From: Brugia malayi
Taxonomy: Eukaryota; Nematoda; Chromadorea; Rhabditida; Onchocercidae
Assembly: GCF_000002995.4 (NCBI RefSeq)
Contig: NW_025062477.1
Span: forward strand, 3,041,561-3,105,560
Direction: 5' to 3'
DNA: 64,000 nucleotides
The notes under the pieces are model-generated. The model worked only from the letters and a program-made list of their open reading frames with translations, had not been told where the DNA came from and did not search any database. Below, piece by piece: positions 12,541 to 23,852 of the stretch (the first letter of the stretch is position 1; every line of letters begins with the position of its first letter). The translations under genes and the position numbers were made by a program.

Positions 12541-15498
12541 ATGTCGGATGATGAAAGGAATTTGAAAAAAGTGCGTTACCTGGAATATTGTCAGACAATT
12601 TGCATATTGTTAACTTTACTAGCATTTGCTGATATTTACTCACGTATCGGTGAGATGAAAACAAATTGTTGGTTAATAAAAGATGAAATAATTTCAAGAC
12701 GTAATCGACGTGCCACTGCATCATTACATTCCGTTCAAACTCTGTTGAATACATCAAAAGATGAAGTTTTGATGCATTCATTGTCAAAAATTAAGGTTTC
12801 AGAATAAACTTGAACATATCAAATGCATTCATTTTTAAATTTAAATTTCACTAGATTTTAATTTATCCTATAATATCGGTATTCAAAAAAAAAAAAAAAA
12901 AAAAGAAAGAAGAAAGAATTCTATTGTTTTTGAATTTTATGAGAGAATTTTTTAAAATATGCAAATTAATTTGCTTCATCAGGCTAATGAATTGCTTGAA
13001 AAATGCTTGGAAATACATCAGTATTGTACGGAAAAATCTGGTATTGATCGTGGACCGCCTGGTCCAATTGGACCACCAGGGCTACCTGGGTATGTTACAT
13101 TTACAAATTAAATTCTAACGATGAAATTTCACTCACAGCAGTGAAATTTGCATAATTTCTAGAAGTCCTGGAAAGCCTGGACTACCCGGACAAGAAGGTC
13201 TAATTGGAATACCTGGACCTCCGGGTCCACAAGGTAATTGTTTTTTTTCTGCTTCTAAGCATTTACTTGACAATATTCGATATATATTTGCATTATACTT
13301 GATACCTTATAAAAGTGCAAGAAAAAAAATTTTTTTTTTGAAGTTTGAAAATTGTAGGGCCTCCTGGTATTCCCGGAAAACCCGGAATTTGTCCAAAATG
13401 TCCAGTTGCTGAGAATTTTGAAATGCTTCGTAAAACGGAATGTCCAAAAGTTGAACCAATGCAATGTCCAACACAGATAACAGTTGACGATGAAGGCAGA
13501 ACACGATACGCTGAACGTCAATTACCATATTTTGTTAGGGTCAATTGTTCTATCATTTATCTTTTTTTCATTTCTTAATTAATTTGAAAAGAAAAATTTC
13601 AGAAATGGATGATAATATTGAAAGATTATTAACTTATGTCTTAAAAGTAAGATATTATTTTAACAGATACTTCTAAATGATACCGATGTGTTACCGGAAA
13701 TTGACAAATGTATTCGCATTTGTCTACCAAATATAACAATACCATCTGATATAGATATTCCACCAACCAGCACCGAAATACCGTACATCGAAGGAGCAAC
13801 AGCTCGTAAATTTTATTTTATGCAAAAATTTTTAACTTTTCAGCATTGAAATTATTGCAATTTCTCATTTTTGGTACTACGATATTCACTTTATTACTTA
13901 TTTTAAAAATTTTCAATTATAGATTGTTACTTGGATGATGTTGGTAAACCAATATTTCATGCTCATTCTAATACTTATTTCGGATCATGGATGCGTGATG
14001 CTTATCCACAAAATGGAAAAGTATGCTAGCACTTTGCTTTCAAAAAAAAAAAAAAATTTCAAAAAACAATGGTAATATTGGAAGAAATAATTTATTGATT
14101 GACTTCTCTGATTTTTTTTTTCCTTTACTATGAATTGAACATACTTTTTAAAATATATCATTGGCTAATTAAAATATGAAAAAAAAAAATCATTGAATAA
14201 TTAAAACATAATTTTTCTTAATACAACAAATAATTCGATTAAAGGATATGATGAAACGTTGGATGACAAAACATTTTCAAGGTGACACAGTGGAGGAATA
14301 TTTAGACGAAGGTGACATGCGAAGGCAACGAGCTTTTGTCACGTTAGTTTGTGACTCATATTTGAATCCATACAACATAATAATAATAAAAAGAAGAAGA
14401 AGAAGGAGAATAAATAATAATATGTTAAAATACAAAAAAAAAAAAAAATAAGTGTATCATTGACTTTTTGATTAACTTTAGGTCAAAATATATTGATATA
14501 AGTACGTTCAACGCTACGAGCTACTTGGAAAAGTTTCAAAAAATAATTTAGAATAAAGATTTCTTTACCCAAAAATAAATTGATTTTTGGAGAATTGTTA
14601 GAAATAATTAAATTAATTTATCTAATTTAAATTTTAGTCATCATATGCCTTATCTATATGATGGAACAAATTTGATATTTTTCAATGGCTCAATATATTT
14701 CCATCGTGCTGGCACTCCTAAAATTGGCAAATATGAGTTAAGTTCAAAGGATTATAATGAAGTGCTAATTGATAAGCATGCAGCGCATAAAGGAAATAAT
14801 GTAAGTTACTTTCATTTAAAAAAAATCTATGGGTATTTTTCAAAAAATTTTCTCAAACTTTTTATAAAATTTTTTCACAGTATTTTTTAAAATTTGAGAA
14901 ATTTAATATGAAAAATTTCTAGTACTTATTTAACTTATCGATGAATTATTTCGATTTGGCTGTAGATGAGAATGCTTTATGGGTACTGTTTCATTATGAG
15001 GATGAAGAGTACTTATCAGTGGCTAAATTAGACATTAGCAATTTAACAATCTATGAAACTTGGAATTTAACTTTGATTAATCATACCGAAGTGGCGAATG
15101 GTTTTGTCGTATGTGGCGTACTGTATTTGGTTTGTTTAAATTTTATATTAAAATTGTTTGTTTTTTTTTTTTTTTTTTTTTTTTTCGCGAATTATTGTTG
15201 AAAATGGAAGAATGGTAAGCTAATATTTGAAGACTTTGATAATGAAATATAACCATTAGTAGCATTTTTCATTTAAAACTTTTTTTTGCAGGTAAGAAGT
15301 TCATATGATTTAAAAAGTGAAATAGCAATTGCATATGATCTCTATCGTAACAAATATCGTAAACCAAATATTCATTGGATTAATTTATACCGAAATGCTA
15401 ATATGATATCATATAATCCTTATGATAAGCGAATTTACATTTATGATCACGGATATTTGCTAACTTTACCAGCAAGAATCACTTGGAGAGCTAAATAG
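12541..15498 (+). CDS. cof-2: Type II membrane collagen with olfactomedin domain (COF-2/UNC-122-like)
   Basis: Ten exons join in phase: 12541-12795, 12983-13089, 13163-13233, 13358-13533, 13667-13805, 13923-14020, 14245-14342, 14638-14800, 14923-15129 and 15292-15498 (TAG), giving 506 aa. A short cytoplasmic N-terminus is followed by a hydrophobic anchor (about 17-31), then a basic RRNRR site (53-57) that could be cut by furin. Gly-X-Y repeats run from about 109 to 154 (RGPPGPIGPPGLPG...). A Cys-rich linker (ICPKCP) leads to a C-terminal olfactomedin domain starting at Cys251 with SWMRDAY, PYLYDGTN, FFNGSIYF, the calcium-site stretch DLAVDENALW (380-389) and Cys433, the usual disulfide partner. 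The order TM-collagen-olfactomedin is that of gliomedin and C. elegans UNC-122/COF-2, which act at cell surfaces and in synapse or coelomocyte biology. Assignment to COF-2 rather than UNC-122 is a guess. The gene appears intact. Confidence 0.88.
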
Positions 15499-15930
15499 AG
15501 AGAGTTTTTGAGAGAAAATAAAGAGAGAGAGAGAGAGATTGTGGATCTTAAAATCTTTTCATTATTTGCGAATTTTTTTTTAATTATATCAACATGATAT
15601 TGAATTATCAATTGCATTTATATCATTTCAGCAATTTGTTTTCGTCTTGTATTTATTTCAGTACTTTGATAAGTACTTTTTACCTCTTCAGTATATTACT
15701 TTGATAATGTCCCATCTTTCCTTTTTACAACTGAAAATAAACTTTAATTAATTATTATCCTATCATAAAATTAAAAAAAAAAGAACTAACTGAGTAAGGT
15801 TTCATCAGAAAATCATTCATTAGCTCTACGTTATTTTTTAGAACTTTCTTCTTTCGTTTGTAACGACACTTACTTGTTCAAATGTTTTATGGTAAAATCT
15901 GTAAATAGAAAAAATAAACAAATAAACTCT
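15499..15930. other. 3' flank of collagen gene with GA microsatellite
   Basis: GA-rich microsatellite sequence lies right after the stop (about 15499-15538), with AATAAA inside it at about 15518. The rest is plain AT-rich sequence. Confidence 0.6.
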
Positions 15931-16330
15931 GGTATTAGCAAATTTCAATTTAATTAAGTGTTTAAACTACTAAAAAATATAATTTAATTAGAAAAAAGAC
16001 ATAATTTGAACTTAATTGATCATTTTCTATGCTCTGTATGGGCACTGGTCACACTCTGTGTGGTCATTTTTCAACTCAAATATTAAATTAAACTTTAATA
16101 ATTGAGTTTTAAACATTATTTCAGCATTAAAATTGATTAAATTTTTAAACAGTGATAGTTTTAAATCGTTTTCGCAATTAAAAATAAATTTTAATTCAAA
16201 TTTAAACTTTTGAATTAAGAAAATGTTGCAATTAGTATTAGTTATTGTATATAGAACTTAAAAATAAGATCTGTTATTTGCAAATTTCAATTCAATTAAG
16301 TGTTTAAACTACTAAAGAATTTTATGTGTA
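15930..16330. repeat. Isolated diverged copy of the long-unit satellite
   Basis: One full long-type unit plus the start of another is recognisable. It contains GACATAATTTGAACTTAATT, the conserved TGTATGGGCACTGGTCAC box (here followed by a variant ACTCTGTGTGG), ACATTATTTCAGCATTAAAA and CAGTGATAGTTTTAAAT. It is more diverged than units in the arrays at 33.1-36.9 and 51-64 kb, so it is probably an old solitary insertion or array remnant. It lies about 0.6 kb left of duplicated block A. Confidence 0.9.
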
Positions 16331-16906
16331 ATTGTTGTTAACGAATAAAAATTATAAAAATAGATTCATTCGCAACAGATTCGTTTATACTAACTCCAAG
16401 TCACAACCAAAAAAAAGTTTTCTAACAAAGGCTTATACTTTTGGATCTAAAATTCTTGGATTTGTTATTGTTTTCTTTAGATTTCTTTGATGAGTAATCT
16501 TTATGCATTTTATATGTTTTATTTCTCACAGAAATTTTATGATATCCTTGGTTTATAGTAATAATTTTAGTTTTATTTATAGTTTCTTACAGCAAATTTT
16601 TTTTTTTTTCATTTTTCTTTATTGGAAAAATGCATAATTCCATTATTTAGGAGTAACTAATGAAGTATTCATCAGAGTATGTAATTTAATAATTTTCCAA
16701 AAAATTAATCTCAGAATTAGCAACTAAAATAGAAAATATTTTCTAAGTATATACCTTATTTTTATTTAATATTAAAATTATTGCAAGAAATAAACTTCAT
16801 ACACATTCGAGATTTTGTTGAAGAGTTGATTTCAATGCTACTGTAAATTTCTAATTTTTAATTTTTTCATTTGTGATACTCTTTATTGAACTTAATGAGA
16901 TTAATC
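16331..16906. other. Unique AT-rich spacer
   Basis: No gene, repeat family or RNA gene is recognisable here. The right end is the boundary at which similarity with the second block copy begins. Confidence 0.5.
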
Positions 16907-17674
16907 AAACATTGCTTAAGCTAACAGTAGCAAAAGTCTTCAAAAATAACAGAGCTTAAAATTTTTGGACAAAAAAGAAAGCCGAAATTAATTTCAACGT
17001 ATAATCAGAATATGTCCGATTATATCGCATTGCATCGTATCATTCGTATATTGTAAATAAATAATTTTGCTTTCAGAATTTCATTTATACTAAAATAATT
17101 TTTATAATACAGCGAAATATTTCATTAATTAAAAATTTATTCATTCTGTAAAAGTTTAATTCCAGAGATTATTTGCAAAATATTATCACAGATGCACTAA
17201 TTAATTAATTAATTAATTCTTCAATACGCTGTCGATTACAATGATCGCAGATAATTCTTTGAAATGAATGTTTTAAATATTTCAGTTATTCCATCTTCCA
17301 TTATTTATACTACAGTACAAATTTTATGGTAAATAAAATTATTGCAATGAGGAAGTGTGATTGATTTGCAACGTTTAATTTAACAACGTAGAATTAAAAA
17401 TTCATAATGATTTATAATTTTTCATAAATTTTATTTTAAATTCAGTGGAAGAATTCTTTCTACTAAATGAAGTTTGTAAAAACGTTTATCAACTATTTAT
17501 CAACTAATTTGTAAAAACGTTTATCAACAATCATTTCTATAAAAAGGTTCTAAATTTGCCATAAAATAATAGGTATAAGAAAAGAATTATAATTGTCATT
17601 TAAATTCATCCAGAAAAAACAAGAAAATTGAATTATGAAATTAAATCGAATTGTTGAAAAAGGAGAATAATTTT

Positions 17675-17756
17675 AGATTGTTTCATTTAATTTTATTATG
17701 TGATCGGATGAATAAAATACAGAAAGTATTTTCTCTAAAATTAAATGAAACAATCT
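17675..17756. repeat. Perfect 21-bp inverted repeat (hairpin), block A
   Basis: The arms 17675-17695 and 17736-17756 are exact reverse complements of each other (starting agattgtttc), separated by 40 bases. The inner spacer holds a further small inverted repeat (gaaag/cttt type). Block B carries the same hairpin at 37634-37715 with both arms unchanged. It could be a small-RNA hairpin, a tiny MITE remnant or chance in AT-rich DNA. Confidence 0.8.
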
Positions 17757-20400
17757 ATACAAATGGTTAGCCAAGTAATCAAATAGAAACAATGCAAATA
17801 TGTCAAATGAGCCAAATGTTGAGCCACGAAGAAAAAAAAAAGTTATATCGAATAAAATTTCAAATTTCTTAAACTTGATTTTCATTTTCAATTTTTTTTA
17901 CACCGTGACTGGTAATTTGATATTGGTACATTTTAGATAGTTGGCATTTATTGGCCAGCAAAAAAAAAAAGAAAAAAAAATTGAGCAGAGCAGTTCAACT
18001 ATAAACTCTATACAATACGTACCAATAGCTCTAAAAAATTCCATAAACTAATTTAGGATAAAATTCTCTGAGATTTCCCACATTTATCATTATAATAAAA
18101 CCGGATTAAATTACTTTCTGAAGCGATACAATCAAGCTAATTAATCCGAATTTCCTTGCCAAGGAATGACTTTCGACAAGAGAATACAAATATGCACTAA
18201 TAGTACCAAAAGCAGCATCGATACTTCTCAAAATACCTAACCTGATAAGTCTTATGTTTTTGCATAAGCAGCGGCTATCCGAAAAAAAAAAAATGACAAA
18301 AAATGCTATTTTTATTTCATAATTTTAATCATTCTATGTTTATAAATTATTGTTATTATTTCATTTCATTTTTTTTTTTCGAATAATTTTAAAAATTTCC
18401 AAAGCATATCAACAAATAAAAGTAGAAATTGATTTTATTAATTGTATTTAGCAAAATTTCTCGAAAGAAAAAGAGTACGCCATCAAATCTAAGCACAGTC
18501 ATATACAATTAAGTAAAATAATATAGGCCATTTGACAATTGTATGTTGTACGAAAACTTGGATATTTCCTGCAAGATTCAATCTTTCTTGTTTATCTGAA
18601 AAATTTCAAAGTCTCAAATTGGTTCAAATAATAATTAAACATTAAACAAATGTTGTTTGTTTCGTTTAGAAAAAAAAATGCTGCTTAATTAAGTAGTTAA
18701 TTTTTTCAATTACTTAGATAGGATTATGAAAAAGGAAAGATGTTGTTGTTGTTGTTGTTATACTGAAAAAAATAAAAAAGAATAGCTTTGGGAAGAAAAA
18801 ACATTCAAACAAATTGATCATTGATTGAATTAATTAATCTTTTCTTTATTAATTATTCACTCATCATAATTCTTTCACTTATACATCCTATCAAATCTCT
18901 CTTCTCTCTCTCTCGCGATATGTCTTAATTAGCCATATCTTATCACTAATCACTAATTCATACTGGATGATAATTTTTATTTCTTGTTTGCCATTAATTA
19001 TTGCAAAGTGCATAAAAACAGTGATAAAAGATTAATAATTAAGTAATTTGGTATTACTAAATACAATTAATAAAACCAATTTGTATTCTCAATTTTTGCT
19101 AATTTTTTCACTCGAATACAAACTTTTACTTGCTTACTCGAATACAAACTATTCAATTGATCAATGATCATTGAATTTGTTAATATCTGTAACTTCTTTC
19201 TATTCATAAATATTCGCTGTGAATAATTTTCATTTTTGAAAGTACTAATATGAACCAAATTGATTATAATTGTGATGATTAAGTCTCCTGACGCACAGGT
19301 GGCACGTTTGATTTCACGTTGCTGATCGATAAATGAAGGTCACATTCAGGTTACTTTTGAAGATTTGCAGATTGCTCTCTTCCTTATAAAATTGATTTAA
19401 TCAGCAAAATCATTTCATCACATCTATCTATTTGACATATAAATTAATTTTAAAAATCATTCCTTAGAAAATAATTTTTTTTTTCTGCTTCATAATTTTT
19501 AGTATTTATTTTATCACTCATTTCAGAAAATACTTAAAGTAACTTACTTTCAGTTAATCAGAAGAAATAATTGATGTTATTGCAATAAGGTCATGTGACA
19601 CGATCATGTTAAACGCCGTTTCACTCTTGATAGCTATAAAAATCCCTTGCCGCTTTGCCTCTAAATTTCTTCTTTTTTAAAACATTCAAAGAATAGATAT
19701 GGAGTAATTTAACAAATAAAATAAGGATAGATCTAAAATCTAAAAGTCAAACTACGTATCTCACATGATTCGATTGGAATGATTTATTTCACATTTCTTA
19801 AGTTAGACCAATCAACATTAATTAATTTCAAGCAATTAATAAATACTATCGGCAGTGAAGTTTTAAATGGAATAATCACTAATAATTTAAATATTCTTTT
19901 AACCTAATTTACATTTGTTGACGTTGAGGAGCACTACTGGTTCACCAAACATCATCACTATGTTTCATTATGCAACTTGCTTCACTGAAATTTATCGTGG
20001 ATTCAGTTAATTAAAATCAGCATTTCAATAATTAACCAATTTTAATTCACTTCGTTCCACTTAATTAGTGTGTACCTCTTTTGAGGACTGTTAATGTCTT
20101 CAAGTCAATGCTAAGGTTTAAAAAGTTCAATTTCATATTTAAGTTCAATTTTTTAAAAATCTTACTACTAGTAATTTTGCTTTTTTTATTATTTTTTAAA
20201 ATCTACTTTCAAAAAAAAAAAATCTACTTTCATTAATAATTGCTAATAAATAAATTTACCAGGAGAGAATGACAAATCTCTTTTAGCAAGTTCGGATACT
20301 GCACAGTAAACTCTGACGATAACATATACTTCCATAAATACTGATAACGAATTCCATACTGCAAACAACTAGTCGAATTGATAATATCAGCTATAAATAA
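17757..20400. other. Noncoding part of block A
   Basis: This is mostly AT-rich sequence without a supported gene. It holds one possible exon remnant (18115-18241, minus), a TTG microsatellite near 18740, a CT run near 18905, and a stretch near 19590-19640 with a TCATGTGA box and a TATAAAAA element that looks promoter-like but has no recognisable gene downstream. Confidence 0.4.
18115..18241 (-). pseudogene. Possible isolated exon remnant
   Basis: On the minus strand a ttatcag acceptor, 42 open codons and a gtaatt donor frame a mildly hydrophobic peptide containing DAAFGTISAYLYSLVE. I recognise no family with confidence; a transporter-like membrane segment is possible. In block B six bases are inserted right at the acceptor and bring a stop into this frame. 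At least that copy is therefore broken, and no neighbouring exons were found. It could be a gene remnant or a chance open frame. Confidence 0.25.
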
Positions 20401-20404
20401 AAAA

Positions 20405-21720
20405 GCATGCAATTAATAAGTGGTAAAGCTAAGAGAAAGCATGCAATAAGTGAAAGTAAATGTAGAAGTAGTCTAAAAAAAATGCATGCATTAATATTGA
20501 CAAAAACGAACTAAGTAGTTAAAAAGAAAGTGATCAAAGTTAACAAAAAAGCATGCTTTAATATTAACAAAAATGAACTAAATAGTTAAAAAAAGGTCAT
20601 CAAAGTGGATAACAAGCATGCAGTGAGTAAAGCTAGCCAAAATTCATGCAAAAACAAAATTAATAAAAAAGCATGGAATTAATAAACATTAAAATTAACA
20701 AAAAAGCATGCAATTAATAAATAGTAAAGTTAACAGAAAGCATGCAGTAAGTAATGTTAGCCAAAATTCATGCAAAAATAAAATTAACAAAAAGCATGCT
20801 AGGTAAAAAGAAAAAGGTAATCAAAGTGAATAAGCATGCAGTTAATAAACATTAAAATTAACAAAAAGCATGCAATTAATAAACAGTAAAGTTAACAGAA
20901 AACATGCAGTAAGTAAAGTTAGCCAAAATCATGCAAAAACAAAATTAATAAAAAAGCATGCAATGTAAAAAAAAGGTAATCAAAGTGAATAAGCATGCAG
21001 TTAATAAACATTAAAATTAACAAAAAGCATGCAAAGTAAAAAAAAAGGTAATCAAAGTGAATAAGCATGCAGTTAATAGACATTAAAATTAACAAAAAGC
21101 ATGCAATTAATAAATAGTAAAGTTAACAGAAAGCATGCAGTAAATAAAGTTAGCCAAAATTCATGCAAAAACAAAATTAATAAAAAAGCATGCAATTAAT
21201 AGATAGTAAAGTTAACAGAAAGCATGCAGTAAATAAAGTTAGCCAAAATCATGCAAAAACAAAATTAATAAAAAAGTCATGCAAATAATAAAATTAATAA
21301 AAAGCATGCAAAGTAAAAAAAAAGTAATCAAAGTGAATAAGCATGCAATTAATAAAAATTAAAATTAACAAAAAGCATGCAATTAATAAATAGTAAAGTT
21401 AACAAAAAGCATGCAGTTAATAGACATTAAAATTAACAAAAAGCTTGCAATTAATAAATAGTAAAGTTAACAAAAAGCATGCAGAAGTAAATTAGCAAAA
21501 TTAAAAAAAATTAAAAAAAAGCATGCAATTAATAAACAAAATAACAAAAAGCATGCAATTAATAAACATTAAAATTAACAAAAAGCATGCAATTAATGGA
21601 TAGTAAAGTTAACAGAAAGCATGCAGTAAATAAAGTTAGCCAAATTCATGCAAAAACGAAATTAATAAAAAAGCATGCAAGAACAAAAAAGCATTTAAAG
21701 ATTATTGTTGTTGGAGGAAG
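20405..21720. repeat. GCATGC-rich imperfect repeat field, block A
   Basis: Irregular repeats are built around AAGCATGCA, linked by short phrases such as ATTAATAAAC, ATTAAAATTAACA, TAGTAAAGTTAACAGAA and GTAATCAAAGTGAATA. The palindrome GCATGC recurs roughly every 30-50 bases, with further single copies at about 21825, 21905 and 22050. There are no long open frames. Block B holds a rearranged version of the same field. Confidence 0.9.
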
Positions 21721-23560
21721 TAAAATTAACAAAAGATCGTGCAGTTAATACAACAACAAAAAAAGAAATTATTAATATAAGCTAGTAAGATACTATTACA
21801 TAATTTTAATTAACTAAAAAAGCATGCAATTAGTAAAACTACAACGAGTGTAAATCACTACCTTAGTAAAATATAAAGTATTATACAGTAAAAAGTTAGC
21901 GAAAAGCATGCATTAAGTACAAGTGAGGAATAAATGCGAAAAGAAGGTAAAAAAAAACTAAAACAAAACCTATAAAAAATGAACGGGGGCATCTAGAACT
22001 ACAATAAAATTTATAAAAAATATGTTACTAGTTAAAACTAAAAAAATGCGGCATGCTTTTTAATAATAAATCCAAAATTATAATTAGAGATTTAAAGATC
22101 TAAAAATTCAAAAACAATTCCAGTAAGAAATTAAAAAAAATAGAAATTATAAAAGATAAAAAAAAAAAACAAAATTAAAGCAAATAATTCAACCTTTAAA
22201 TAAACCTCCCAAAAGTCGATAATTCAGACTAATTTCAATAATTTTCAAGATATTTCAAAAATTAAAATGTTGAAAAGGGAATAGAAAATTGGGAAAATGA
22301 AAAAGATTATAAAAACCCACAAATATTTAAAAATTTAAAAAAATCAGAAAAAAACTAAAATTTAAATAACTCAGAAATTTTCAAAACTCAACGAGAACAA
22401 AAAATAAATCCCTAGAGAAGTTTCAAAATTTCTTAAAAATCTCAGACTTTACTAATTTTAAAATTATTCAATAAGTAATAAAACATATCTAGAATTTAAA
22501 AGCCAATTCAAAAAGCTTCACGATTTAAGAATTTAAAATTTCTTTCAGAATTTCAAATGCTCCAAAATTTTCCTCACACACTAAATCATAAGTTACATCG
22601 AGGGTAGGTATAACTCTACCTATACCTACTCTCGATCTCTTCTACCACAAAATATTGTACCAAATGGCAATTCAACAAAAAAAATTAAACCTAGACATTA
22701 TCAAATTATTCAATGATACCACTATTTTCTAATTCGATAATTCAAAAAATTAGGTTAAAATGTAAGAAAAAGCTTCAAAAATTACTCAATTCCAAAAAAA
22801 TATGTTTAAATGTAAAATGCTGCTATTAACTATCTAATATCTAATATGATATTAAAATATTCTAACAAGACAAAATAAACAATCAAGATATTAGTAAACA
22901 TAACCAACAAACTTATTACAAGAAACGCAAAATCAAATATAAGTTGTATCCAATACTCATAATAAATTAGATGAAAAATGAAAAAAATAACAGAAAAATT
23001 AACAGGAAAGAATTAGATAACATTGAAGAAAAATGAAAAACATATGTAATAAAAAAGTTTAAAAATAACAGATAAAGTAACATAAAATGTGAAAAACAGA
23101 AAAAAAAATCATAGATTATTTCAAAAAAAAAAAGAAACAAAATCATTAGTAATAACTAGAAAATTATTATAAACATCAAAAATTTTCATAGTAATAGTTA
23201 AATTAGAAACATTAAAATAGAACAATAAACTTTTAAAAAAGTTAGTTGCCCAGAGAGGGCAAATTAAAAAATAGAACAAAACAAGATAAAAACTGATAAA
23301 CAAAAAAAAAAAAAAACAACTGAATTCAATCAAGTTTGATTTAAAAGTAGCTATTTTCGAATTTTGTCCACGAAAAAGAAATCCCTTTCACAAACTTTTT
23401 GATTCTCAAATACCACTACAAACAATTAATATTAACACATGCTAGCATAAAATGAATGAGCTTCATGCCCATTTTTCCATATTTTTTTTTCACAAAATTT
23501 ACAATTTTTTATCAAACTCTGAATTCAGTTGCTTTTACATTGTAAATTATAAAAAAATTT
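21721..23560. other. A-rich noncoding stretch of block A with a hairpin
   Basis: This is A-rich sequence on the plus strand. It contains a 16-bp inverted repeat with one mismatch at 22597-22612 and 22621-22636 (core ggtaggtata, 8-base loop). No gene was found. Confidence 0.5.
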
Positions 23561-23564
23561 TTTT

Positions 23565-23757
23565 CACTAATTTTTTTTATTTTTTATTTTTTTTTAATTT
23601 TTTTAATTTTGTTAATTTTTTTTTTTTTTTTTAATTTTTTTTGTTTTTTTAGTTTTTTTGATTTTTTTTGTTTTTTTTTATTTTTTTTTCATTTTTTTGT
23701 TTTTTTTATTTTTTTTTGATTTTTTTTATTTTTTTAAATTCTTTTCATTTTTTTTTT
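23565..23757. repeat. T-rich interrupted homopolymer tract, block A
   Basis: The tract is made of T runs broken by single A, G or C bases and lies right next to the last exon of the zinc-finger gene, on its 3' side. The block B version (about 43675-43874) differs in run lengths. Confidence 0.9.
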
Positions 23758-23771
23758 AGCGCAATACTAAC

Positions 23772-23852
23772 CTGCTTCGGGCAGAAGACTGGAGAGCCGG
23801 GACAGGCAGTAGCAGGTCAGCCGCGTGAGGAGGGCCGGATGTTATCACTGGC
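23772..23852 (-). other. Terminal exon with two possible acceptors, copy A
   Basis: The acceptor tttcag gives Gly-Gln-stop. A second AG five bases further (gccag) keeps the frame and opens a reading frame through the GC-rich remainder of the exon (VITSGPPHAAD...) up to an agcag|gttagt donor at 23772. No further exon was found beyond it, where the DNA is A-rich on this strand. The GC-rich composition suggests the whole exon was or is coding. Confidence 0.5.

Noticed and set aside
23452..23760. Phe-rich reading frames in the T-rich tract (and at 43746)
   Set aside because: They are encoded by homopolymer T runs and are not credible protein.
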